Shown here piece by piece: positions 1 through 6,441 of a stretch of DNA of 14,273 bases. Numbering within the stretch: the first letter of the stretch is position 1; each line of letters opens with the position of its first letter. The position numbers and the translations under genes are program-made. Location: NCBI GenBank assembly GCA_035275625.1, contig DATEMK010000287.1:1-14273 (forward strand). Reading direction: 5' to 3'. This DNA comes from DATEMK01 sp035275625 (GTDB lineage: Bacteria > Bacteroidota > Bacteroidia > AKYH767-A > OLB10). The notes beneath the pieces are model-generated. The model made no database searches and was not told the DNA's origin. It saw nothing but the letters and a program-made list of their open reading frames with translations.

Positions 1-740
1 GACTTTTGTCCCGGTTGAACCGGGATAATTTCAGATTGATAAACTTTTGCCCCGGTAACATCATAAATTACAATTTTATTTTTAATGGCTGCAGCCGGAA
101 AAGAAACGGATAAAATGTTAGATGACGGATCAAAAAATAAATTAAAATTTTCATCATTAAATGTATTTATACCGGTCGTTATCGGCTGGAGGCTGAAGTT
201 ATCCAATCCTACCGTCCCTGTACTGCCTGAAACCCCTATATTAACAGTTAAATATTTTGCGGCAAACATTGCCTGGAAAATATATGTTTCAGTTGCCCAC
301 GCATTAACAAGAGGGGCGGCAAACGTGTGAAATATAGTTCCCATCTGTGTGCTGTCATTTGAAATACCGGCATCTATCGGTGAAGTGTTAGGGCCGCAGT
401 AGCGTTTATCAAAAGTAAGCGAGTAGGGTCCACCGGCAATAAGAGGTGATGAAAGCTTAAAGCTAAATGCCAGGTAAGGCCATAAACCGCTTTGAGGCGA
501 ACAGGTAACGAACCAATTTCCATCCGATGCAGTTCCGCACGAATTAGAAGTGATTAAATCCATGGAGCCTCCGTCCACTTCAAAACAATCTGCAACAGTG
601 GAAGACCAGGCGGATGTTAAATTCAGGGTATTACCCGTGGCAGTATTATTCTCGAAACTTCCGTTGAGGACAAGATTTTGAGAACGAGCTGAAGCACAAA
701 TAACAACTCCAGCGATTAATAAATATGTACTTATTTTCAT
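1..740 (-). CDS. Secreted beta-sandwich protein, probable T9SS cargo (3' end cut by window)
   Basis: This frame is open from the ATG at 740 to the window edge (about 246 codons) with no stop. Its N-terminus MKISTYLLIAGVVICASARS is a signal peptide. Then comes NLVLNGSFENN, the opening usual for galactose-binding-like or CBM-like beta-sandwich modules of Bacteroidota secreted proteins, closing near GLDNFSLQPI at about residues 180-189. From about residue 195 the text (NLFFDPSSNILSVSF, then KIVIYDVTGAKVY) matches the start of a type A T9SS sorting domain, although its last 30 or so residues are outside the window. Role inferred: outer-membrane-exported, possibly carbohydrate-binding, surface or extracellular protein. 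A good -7 element lies 80 bp upstream on the same strand. I do not recognise a specific family, and substrate binding is not shown. Confidence 0.85.
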   Translation of the reverse strand, partial: MKISTYLLIAGVVICASARSQNLVLNGSFENNTATGNTLNLTSAWSSTVADCFEVDGGSMDLITSNSCGTASDGNWFVTCSPQSGLWPYLAFSFKLSSPLIAGGPYSLTFDKRYCGPNTSPIDAGISNDSTQMGTIFHTFAAPLVNAWATETYIFQAMFAAKYLTVNIGVSGSTGTVGLDNFSLQPITTGINTFNDENFNLFFDPSSNILSVSFPAAAIKNKIVIYDVTGAKVYQSEIIPVQPGQK

Positions 741-819
741 AACATATAATTTATTTATTGATTATTATTTTTTTTTTACACGAATGAAAACCAAAATAAA
801 TGGTGAAAACAAAACGGTG

Positions 820-827
820 CAAAGATA
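820..827 (-). promoter_or_regulatory. -7 promoter element of the leftmost minus-strand gene
   Basis: On the minus strand this reads TATCTTTG, a perfect match to the Bacteroidota -7 consensus TAnnTTTG. It lies 80 bp before the ATG at 740, giving an inferred leader of about 70 nt. No clear -33 TTG is seen at the usual distance. The phased repeat at 918-1008 lies about 90 bp further upstream, where an activator could sit. Confidence 0.45.
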
Positions 828-917
828 AATGCTATTCGTTATTAAGAAGAAGTTTTCTTTAGCCGGTGGGTTCCTATCCGTGTTTGATGCAGGAAAGTAT
901 TCTGATCGCTCAAAAGC

Positions 918-1008
918 AATTTCTTGTTGAAAAAAAATAATTTCCCATTTTAAAAAAGTAATTTCCTGTTTCGGAAAATCAACAAAAAGAAAATATATAA
1001 CGTTTCCT
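918..1008. repeat. Phased 21-bp AATTTC repeat, possible operator array
   Basis: The word AATTTC starts at 918, 939 and 960, exactly 21 bp apart. Each copy is followed by a run of A about half a unit later. The 983 slot is empty, and TTTCCT recurs at 1003, again in phase (41 bp after 962). Units read AATTTCTTG, AATTTCCCA, AATTTCCTG and CGTTTCCTT. The period equals two helical turns, so all copies face one side of the helix. They could be protein half-sites, or simply phased A-tracts that bend DNA. Confidence 0.45.
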
Positions 1009-1028
1009 TATCTTTTTCATTCATAGCC

Positions 1029-1060
1029 AAAACCCGCTCCGTAAAGCGGGTTTTTTGTTT
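1029..1060 (+). terminator. Strong Rho-independent terminator
   Basis: A 10-bp perfect stem (AAAACCCGCT at 1029-1038 against AGCGGGTTTT at 1045-1054) with a 6-base loop is followed by further T-rich sequence. Read on the plus strand it is a textbook terminator. On the minus strand the trailing U-run is short. No plus-strand gene precedes it here, so it either ends an unannotated small transcript or shields the SBBP gene from read-through. Confidence 0.75.
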
Positions 1061-1064
1061 TGTT

Positions 1065-1096
1065 TTTGGCGAATTGGTAAATTAAATTTACTTTCG
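1065..1096 (+). promoter_or_regulatory. Candidate Bacteroidota promoter of the SBBP gene
   Basis: TTTG at 1065-1068 (-33 type) is separated by 20 bp from TACTTTCG at 1089-1096, one mismatch from TAnnTTTG. It lies 60 bp before the ATG at 1156 and directly after the terminator hairpin, sharing its T-rich tail. A poorer alternative, AACTTTTG at 1131-1138, would leave only a very short leader. Confidence 0.35.
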
Positions 1097-1155
1097 TTGT
1101 GGTTTTACCGGAAGAAGAAAATTGAATTTTAACTTTTGCACGGTTATTTCAAAAA

Positions 1156-2820
1156 ATGAAAACGAAAATTTACGCTTTCGCTGTTTTAATTTTTAACTGC
1201 ACTGCATTATGCGGACAGGCACCCGGCTGGGAATGGGCGAAAAGTCAACCGGGAAATGGTAATGATATTCCAAACGGCATTGCAACGGATGCTGACGGAA
1301 ATTCATATATAACCGGAAGCTTCAGCAGCAGTACATTAACTTTCGGCACCACTGTTTTAACAAACCCCTGGCCCGGCAAAGAGGATGTTTTTGTTGCAAA
1401 ATATGATGCTTCAGGGAATGTTGTATGGGCAAAAAGATTCGGAGCGAACGGTTATGATTATGGTAATGCGGTCGCAGTTGATACAAACGGAAATTTATAT
1501 GTGACAGGCACTTTCAGAAGCCTTCATGTTCATTTTGATAACATTATTTTAACAAATGCATATTCCAGCACGGATGATATTTTCATTGCAAAATTTGATA
1601 CTTTGGGTAATGTGATTTGGGCTAAAAGCGCGGGAGCACCAGCGTATGGATATGACTTGAGCTATGGCATAACAGCGGATGCAAATGGAAATTCATATAT
1701 AACAGGCTATTTTTCAGGTATCGAGATTCATTTTGACAGTATTACCCTGGTAGCAACCGGGCTTTTTGACTTTTTTATTGCAAAATATGACTCTTCCGGA
1801 AATGTGCAGTGGGCTAAAACTGTTGTGAACTCAGGTTTTATTATTGGTAACAGCATAGCTGTTGATGCAAACGGAAATGTATATGCAACGGGCGATTTTG
1901 ATGGCTCCGTGACTTTCGGCAGCACACCTTTAGGATCCACAGGTTACAATGATGTTTTTGTTGTAAAATATGATTCATCCGGCAATGTACTTTGGGCAAA
2001 ACAAGGAGGCGGGGGGCATGATGATAATGGACAGAGCATCACTGTGGATGCAAATGGAAATTCATATATAACTGGGCATTTCGGGATTAACGGATCAAAT
2101 TTCGGAGGTGTTATTTTAACGGGTACCTTGTATGGTGGCGGTTTGTTTGTTGCAAAATATGATTCATCCGGTAATGTACCATGGGCAACAACCCCGGGCG
2201 GTAACGGTTATGGTGATATTGGCAAAGGCATAAAAGCGGATCCCAATGGAAATTTGTATGTGACCGGCCATTTTTCCAGTGATACGCTTATTTTTGGAAA
2301 CAGTACTTTAATTAATGTCAACGGCAACAGTATAATTTTTGATATTTTTATTGCAAAATATGATTCGTCCGGTAATGCGCTATGGGCGAAAAACCCTTTA
2401 GGTCAGGGTAGTGAATATGGCCATGGTGTTGATATAGATGCAAGCGGAAATTGTTATATAACAGGGTATTTACAAGGTCAGGGTGTTGTTTTCGGCACCA
2501 CCACTTTAAGCCCTATCGGAGGAGCTGAACTTTTTATAGCAAAAACAGGTATTAATACTGGGATAACCGAAGAAAACAATTTGCCGGGGGAGTATACATT
2601 TACTATTTTTCCTAATCCCGGAAACGGAGAAACTAAAATTTCATATCCCGGTATTATAAATGAAATAAATATAAGAAATGTGACAGGGCAAATTATATAT
2701 ACAGCAAAGCCGGTTGACCGAACTGTTTTTCTTAAGCTGAATGAAAATGCGGGAATTTATTTTGTGACGGTGAGATCGGGAGACAGTGTTGTGACGCGGA
2801 AATGGGTTTTGGAGCGGTGA
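1156..2820 (+). CDS. SBBP-repeat seven-bladed beta-propeller protein with T9SS type A sorting domain
   Basis: 554 residues. Residues 1-20 form a signal peptide (MKTKIYAFAVLIFNCTALCG). Then come seven copies of a 60-67 residue SBBP-type unit. Each has a D-x-x-GN-x-Y-x-TG-x-F motif, a following FG/FD strand, and an F-[VI]-AKYD-x-SGN-x-x-WAK motif; the seventh lacks its final strand. The PGWEWAK segment before the first unit can supply that strand, closing the propeller in the usual velcro way. The C-terminal 75 residues (from YTFTIFPNPGNG to KWVLER) are a type A T9SS sorting domain, so the protein should cross the outer membrane and be attached or released. Its ligand is unknown; SBBP propellers are usually binding or scaffolding surface proteins. 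Blade DNA is partly conserved: 1681-1703 and 2050-2072 are identical, 369 bp (two blades) apart. The ATG follows an A-rich stretch, and no convincing terminator follows. Confidence 0.9.
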   Translation: MKTKIYAFAVLIFNCTALCGQAPGWEWAKSQPGNGNDIPNGIATDADGNSYITGSFSSSTLTFGTTVLTNPWPGKEDVFVAKYDASGNVVWAKRFGANGYDYGNAVAVDTNGNLYVTGTFRSLHVHFDNIILTNAYSSTDDIFIAKFDTLGNVIWAKSAGAPAYGYDLSYGITADANGNSYITGYFSGIEIHFDSITLVATGLFDFFIAKYDSSGNVQWAKTVVNSGFIIGNSIAVDANGNVYATGDFDGSVTFGSTPLGSTGYNDVFVVKYDSSGNVLWAKQGGGGHDDNGQSITVDANGNSYITGHFGINGSNFGGVILTGTLYGGGLFVAKYDSSGNVPWATTPGGNGYGDIGKGIKADPNGNLYVTGHFSSDTLIFGNSTLINVNGNSIIFDIFIAKYDSSGNALWAKNPLGQGSEYGHGVDIDASGNCYITGYLQGQGVVFGTTTLSPIGGAELFIAKTGINTGITEENNLPGEYTFTIFPNPGNGETKISYPGIINEINIRNVTGQIIYTAKPVDRTVFLKLNENAGIYFVTVRSGDSVVTRKWVLER

Positions 2821-3263
2821 TAAATATTTTTGTGCTCTGCAGAATCCCCGTTTTCAGAACCGCTTTGGCTTTAGCCGCAGGAAATTGTTTATATCCGCGC
2901 AAGAGCAATTTTTAAAAATGTTATCCCTGTATCGGGAATTTTTTACCGGGCTTGGCAAAATCCCCGTTTATCGGGTTCCGGGAAAATATGCTGTTTTGAT
3001 TTTCAACACCCAAACAGAAGTTTTATCCAACAATTCAATCATTCCAATTTAATTTGTTATACATTTGTAATATCGTTTTGCTTTTCACCAGCAAAATAGC
3101 CTTCATCCCCCTGAAGGAGAAAAAAACAACAGCGGTGACGTTTATCTTTTGTTTTCTTTTTAACAAGCGATTAAAAAGAGAAGACAAAATTGTTCTGAAT
3201 GATTTTTAATTGCTGTTGTTAATGAAATTTCTGAAAATAAACCATTCTTTAAATCTTTTTACC
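2821..3263. other. Intergenic region between SBBP gene and LytTR gene
   Basis: I see no credible gene here. A weak hairpin (TCCC at 2924-2927 against GGGA at 2934-2937, followed by ATTTTTT) might terminate the SBBP transcript. A perfect 6-bp inverted repeat lies at 3100-3117 (CCTTCA against TGAAGG) but is not followed by a U-run on either strand. TACATTTG at 3060-3067 is a candidate -7 element. The last 54 bp are in frame with the LytTR gene and contain two earlier possible starts (TTG 3210, ATG 3222). Confidence 0.5.
3060..3067 (+). promoter_or_regulatory. Candidate -7 element for the LytTR gene
   Basis: TACATTTG fits the Bacteroidota TAnnTTTG consensus exactly. It lies about 200 bp before the preferred ATG, so the leader would be long, and no good -33 TTG is present at the right spacing. 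The match could be chance in such A/T-rich DNA. Confidence 0.25.
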
Positions 3264-3653
3264 ATGAAAAAGAAGAAATTAATCCTTTATAAAAAAGAAG
3301 GTGTATCAGCAGACCCGAAAAAAAAATCTGTTCGTCTTGTGCATTCCAGCCTGGGGACTATTTGGGTGATGGCTGATAAAATACTCATGGCAAAATCTGA
3401 AAAGCATAAAGTAAAAGTGCTTGCCGTTGCAGGCAAAAACCATGAATGGTGTGAGCGCAATTGTTCGCTTGACGAATTCCTTTTACTTCTGTCAGATAAA
3501 AAATTTGAGCGTATTAATAAATTTTATCTCCTGAACTGGCTGCTTACGCTTGGGTTTAATCATAAAAAGAAGCTCATTTCTTTTACCACCGGTTTTTCCT
3601 GTGAGCTGAATCACCAGATAAAACCATCGGTATTTAAAGAACGGTTTTTGTAA
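3264..3653 (+). CDS. Solitary LytTR-type DNA-binding transcription regulator
   Basis: 129 residues from ATG 3264 (MKKKKLILYKKEG). The same frame also offers ATG 3222 and TTG 3210, but the earlier residues add no recognisable fold, and the A/T-rich stretch ending in ACC before 3264 looks like a normal leader. The C-terminal 90 or so residues follow the LytTR pattern: a KILMAKSEKHKVKVLAV strand segment (family: I-x-y-I-e-a), CSLDEFLLLLSDKKFERINKF (family: sLke-x-x-x-L-p-x-x-F-x-RihrS), YLLNWLLTLGF (family: ylVNl-x-xI), then a KKLISFTTG strand and a basic C-terminus. No receiver or sensor domain and no membrane segment is present, so it is a free-standing DNA-binding module, basic and cytoplasmic. 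LytTR proteins bind direct repeats about two turns apart, and a nine-unit array with that spacing starts 8 bp after its stop. The family call rests on pattern reading only; targets are inferred. Confidence 0.7.
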   Translation: MKKKKLILYKKEGVSADPKKKSVRLVHSSLGTIWVMADKILMAKSEKHKVKVLAVAGKNHEWCERNCSLDEFLLLLSDKKFERINKFYLLNWLLTLGFNHKKKLISFTTGFSCELNHQIKPSVFKERFL

Positions 3654-4039
3654 CACCCGCTTTTCAGGACACTTTTTTGCGTTTCAGAAATTGAAATTAC
3701 GCTTTCAGCCCGGATTTTCCGCTTTCGGTGAATCAAAAATGAATTTCAGGTAATAACCCCGGCATTTCAGGAAAGAAATTAGTGTTTCAGGAGCCTGCCT
3801 GTTTGTTTCCGGCAGCGAGAATGCATTTCAGGAAACAAAATTAATGTCCCGGGTAAACTTTCTTCACATCGCGCACAGTTTCTTAACAAAGGCTGATTGC
3901 CATGTTACTTTTACAATGAATCCTTAACTGCAACCTGAATTCAATTCCCGTGAAACATTATTACTCTTTTTTTCCTTTATAACTGAAAAACTTATTTAAA
4001 TAAAAATTGTTATTAATCTAAAAACTAAAATCAAATCAA
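3654..4039. other. Intergenic region holding the phased array and leader of the S74 gene
   Basis: 386 bp without a coding frame. The first half (3658-3835) is filled by the TTTCAG array. The second half is A/T rich and leads to the ATG at 4040. The best -7 candidate there is TACTTTTA (3906-3913), one mismatch from TAnnTTTG, about 75 bp after the last array unit. No hairpin terminator follows the LytTR stop, so LytTR transcripts may run into the S74 gene. Confidence 0.6.
3658..3835. repeat. Nine-unit TTTCAG array with 20.5-bp period, candidate LytTR operator array
   Basis: TTTCAG occurs exactly at 3662, 3682, 3703, 3744, 3765, 3785 and 3826. One-mismatch forms fill the two remaining slots: TTTCGG at 3723 and TTTCCG at 3806. 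The steps are 20, 21, 20, 21, 21, 20, 21 and 20 bp, averaging 20.5. Flanks are loosely conserved (often GC or GCA before, GGAAA after), and GCATTTCAGGAAA is identical at 3762-3774 and 3823-3835. The gaps between units are not conserved, which fits separate protein half-sites on one helix face rather than a copied satellite. Steps not divisible by three rule out coding repeats. Confidence 0.75.
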
Positions 4040-6199
4040 ATGAAAAAAAATCTACCAATTTGCTTAATGCTAACATTAATGTTAGGATTATGGAGCATCG
4101 AATCAAATGCTCAATCATCATCAGCTTTAAATACTTTTAATGCAGCCTACTATTTAGGATGGAGTACTTCCAACGCCCTTCCTTTTAAAATCAACGGCAC
4201 TCAACTCATGACCTTGGGAACAGCCGGGGATTTGAACTTAAACACCTCTACTTCTACCTACCAGATTGGCGGCAACAAAGTTCTGTGGCACGATGGCACA
4301 ACCAGCGATATTTTTGTTGGGGTCAATGCCGGTAATTCCACTATGAGCGGGCACCTTAATACTCTTGTCGGCTACAATGCAGGCAATTCACTTACTTCGA
4401 GCCAGAAAAATACGTTTGTAGGATACGAGGCAGGAAAATCTGCCACTGCTGTTTACAATGCCGGAGACCCGGGAAATGTAGCCATTGGTTACCAGTCGCT
4501 CTACTCTAACGATGATATGTTGTATAATACTGCTGTGGGACACCAGGCGCTTTTCAGCAGCAACAGTTGTCCTCTTTGCTGGGACGGACACAGCACTCTT
4601 AATACTGCTATTGGATACCAGGCGCTCTACACTTCGCAGGGATACGGTGGCTGTGCAGTGGGATTCCAGGCAGGTTATTCAAATACCGATGGATGCGGAA
4701 CTCTTGCTATAGGAGAAGAGGCTTTGAAAAATAATACTACCGGGGATTATAATGTGGCAGTTGGTGCAATTGCTCTTCATGGTAACACCTCCTTAAATTA
4801 CAATGTAGCCGTTGGTTCTTATGCATTGCAAACTCAATCGTATAATGGAGATGTAGCGAGTTACAACACCGCTGTTGGAACCGCAGCGTTATCTCAAAAT
4901 CAACCTACCAGCACAACTAATGGTATTAATAATACTGCGCTGGGAGGGTATGCGCTTTATGCCAATACTACCGGCAAAAATAATGTAGGCATAGGCTACG
5001 ATGCCGGTTATACGAATCAAACAGGGTCGTATAATACGAATGTCGGATATGCAGCCGGTTATTTAAATGCTACTTCTTATGGCACTTTTGTTGGTTATGC
5101 AGCCGGGGAAAACAGTACTGGCCTTTACAATACTTTTGTGGGATACATAGCCGGAAATGCAACTACTACAGGAGGGGCAAATACTTTTGTGGGTTTAGAT
5201 GCAGGATACAACAATGTCGAATCAAATAATAACACTGGTGTAGGTTTGCAGGCATTGGGGCAAACGGTGGGAGTTGTAGCCACCGATGTTGGCAATAACA
5301 CAGCCCTGGGATACAAAGCAGGATGGGCTAACACAACCGGCACCGGCAATACATTTGTGGGTTACCTGGCAGATGCTTCGGGTGCTGCTTTTACTAATGC
5401 CACCGCAATTGGTAATGGCGCTTCTACTTCAGCAACCAATAAAGTGCGGATCGGCAATACCGCTGTGACTGTTATCGAAGGACAAGTGGCATGGACCTGG
5501 CCTTCCGATGCAAGGTTCAAAGAAAATGTCAGCGAGAAGGATGTTCAGGGTTTGGATTTTATTTTGAAGCTTCGCCCTGTATCGTATAATTTCAACCGGC
5601 TCTCATTTGCAAAACACATTAATGAAAACACAGAAGGGCGCGAAAAAGAACTGCAGGAGTTATCGAAAATACGTTCAACTGGTTTTCTTGCCCAGGAAGT
5701 GGAAAAGACAATTAAGGAAACCGGGTACACTTCTTTTGATGCCGTCCACGCTCCCACAAACGAAAATGATAACTACGGTTTAGCTTATGCAGAATTTGTA
5801 GTTCCTCTCGTAAAAGCTATCCAGGAGCTTGACGCAAAAAACAAAGAATTGCAAACTCAGATTACTGCTTTGAAAGACAACGTCAGGATTCCGGACAATT
5901 CTTCACGCACTGCAATTGACGTTACCCTGTTATCCGGCTCCATCGTGCTTCTCCAAAATCAGCCCAACCCGTTCAAAGAACAAACAACTATTACGTACTT
6001 CATCCCTGAAGATTCTAAGGATGTAAAAATCATCTTTACTGATTCACGTGGTACCGTATTAAAAGAAGTTGAAATTGCACAAACCGGGAATGGACAATTG
6101 AACGTGTATGCACAGGATTTATCAAGTGGTATTTACACTTATACATTAATAGCTGATGGCGTAACTATAGATTCAAAGAAAATGGTCTGCAATAAATAA
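4040..6199 (+). CDS. Trimeric adhesin/tail-fibre-like protein with peptidase S74 domain and T9SS sorting domain
   Basis: 719 residues. Signal peptide 1-24, ending SNA before Q. Residues about 85-480 hold some twenty short repeats of the form NTxVGYxAGxxxx (also NVAVG, NTALG), the head-type repeat of YadA-like trimeric adhesins and phage fibres. Then SDARFKEN (Ser489, Lys494) opens a peptidase S74 / intramolecular chaperone domain, followed by LRPVSYNF and GFLAQEVE motifs and a heptad-like helix around 585-615 (VKAIQELDAKNKELQTQI). In S74 proteins the Ser and Lys five residues apart perform self-cleavage after trimer folding. The last 85 residues (from IVLLQNQPNPF) are a T9SS sorting domain. 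Expected product: a trimeric fibre at the cell surface. Oddities: the sorting signal is on the C-terminal side of the predicted self-cleavage point, and one repeat carries a CPLC insert (Cys177, Cys180). It lies just downstream of the LytTR gene and array. Confidence 0.9.
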   Translation: MKKNLPICLMLTLMLGLWSIESNAQSSSALNTFNAAYYLGWSTSNALPFKINGTQLMTLGTAGDLNLNTSTSTYQIGGNKVLWHDGTTSDIFVGVNAGNSTMSGHLNTLVGYNAGNSLTSSQKNTFVGYEAGKSATAVYNAGDPGNVAIGYQSLYSNDDMLYNTAVGHQALFSSNSCPLCWDGHSTLNTAIGYQALYTSQGYGGCAVGFQAGYSNTDGCGTLAIGEEALKNNTTGDYNVAVGAIALHGNTSLNYNVAVGSYALQTQSYNGDVASYNTAVGTAALSQNQPTSTTNGINNTALGGYALYANTTGKNNVGIGYDAGYTNQTGSYNTNVGYAAGYLNATSYGTFVGYAAGENSTGLYNTFVGYIAGNATTTGGANTFVGLDAGYNNVESNNNTGVGLQALGQTVGVVATDVGNNTALGYKAGWANTTGTGNTFVGYLADASGAAFTNATAIGNGASTSATNKVRIGNTAVTVIEGQVAWTWPSDARFKENVSEKDVQGLDFILKLRPVSYNFNRLSFAKHINENTEGREKELQELSKIRSTGFLAQEVEKTIKETGYTSFDAVHAPTNENDNYGLAYAEFVVPLVKAIQELDAKNKELQTQITALKDNVRIPDNSSRTAIDVTLLSGSIVLLQNQPNPFKEQTTITYFIPEDSKDVKIIFTDSRGTVLKEVEIAQTGNGQLNVYAQDLSSGIYTYTLIADGVTIDSKKMVCNK

Positions 6200-6220
6200 A
6201 GAGTTAATCTTAAATTCAAT

Positions 6221-6259
6221 AAGGAAGCTGTCTCAAAATGGGGCAGCTTCTTTCTTTTT
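6221..6259 (+). terminator. Rho-independent terminator of the S74 gene
   Basis: The stem GAAGCTGTCTC (6224-6234) pairs with GGGGCAGCTTC (6240-6250), with two G-T wobbles and a 5-base loop. It is followed by TTTCTTTTT. It lies 25 bp after the stop codon of the S74 gene. Confidence 0.85.
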
Positions 6260-6441
6260 AAACCCGGGGCAAACTTGGTTTGCGCAATAAGCAAGTCGTA
6301 GATTATTCACTCCATGAAATTTAAAAACGAAAATTAATCTTTTTAAAAAAAGAAATTTTCCTTCGCGGTTTTATAAACCTGTGAATTATATAACTTTTTT
6401 CCAAAATTATGTAACGGATTTTTTTTAAATGTTCCGCATTT

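Larger units (their letters stand above)
741..1155. other. Divergent intergenic control region
   Basis: This 415-bp stretch has no plausible coding sequence. It separates a minus-strand gene starting at 740 from a plus-strand gene starting at 1156. It holds the minus-strand -7 element (820-827), a 21-bp phased A/T-rich repeat (918-1008), a strong plus-strand hairpin terminator (1029-1060) and a candidate plus-strand promoter (1065-1096). The terminator has no plus-strand gene upstream inside the window. Confidence 0.7.

Noticed and set aside
10..24. Perfect inverted repeat CCCGGTT-G-AACCGGG
   Set aside because: It lies inside the minus-strand coding frame and has no U-run; more likely codon coincidence than a terminator.
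85..330. Plus-strand open frame of 81 codons
   Set aside because: It is antisense to the left secreted-protein gene, whose frame reads through cleanly with a signal peptide and sorting-domain motifs; this is a shadow.
3001..3092. Possible third phased set of TTTCA words (3001 and 3083, 82 bp or about four steps apart)
   Set aside because: The in-between slots (near 3021, 3041, 3062) match poorly, so this is within what chance gives in A/T-rich DNA.
3100..3117. Hairpin CCTTCA/TGAAGG before the LytTR gene
   Set aside because: Short stem and no U-run on the 3' side in either direction, so not called as a terminator; no known riboswitch pattern was seen.
3658..3835. Possible CRISPR array
   Set aside because: The conserved unit is only 6-13 bp and the gaps 14-15 bp; CRISPR repeats and spacers are each more than 20 bp. 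No cas gene is near.
6269..6283. Inverted repeat GCAAAC-TTG-GTTTGC after the S74 terminator
   Set aside because: Six-base arms with a three-base loop and no further symmetry or repeat elsewhere; too little to call an operator.
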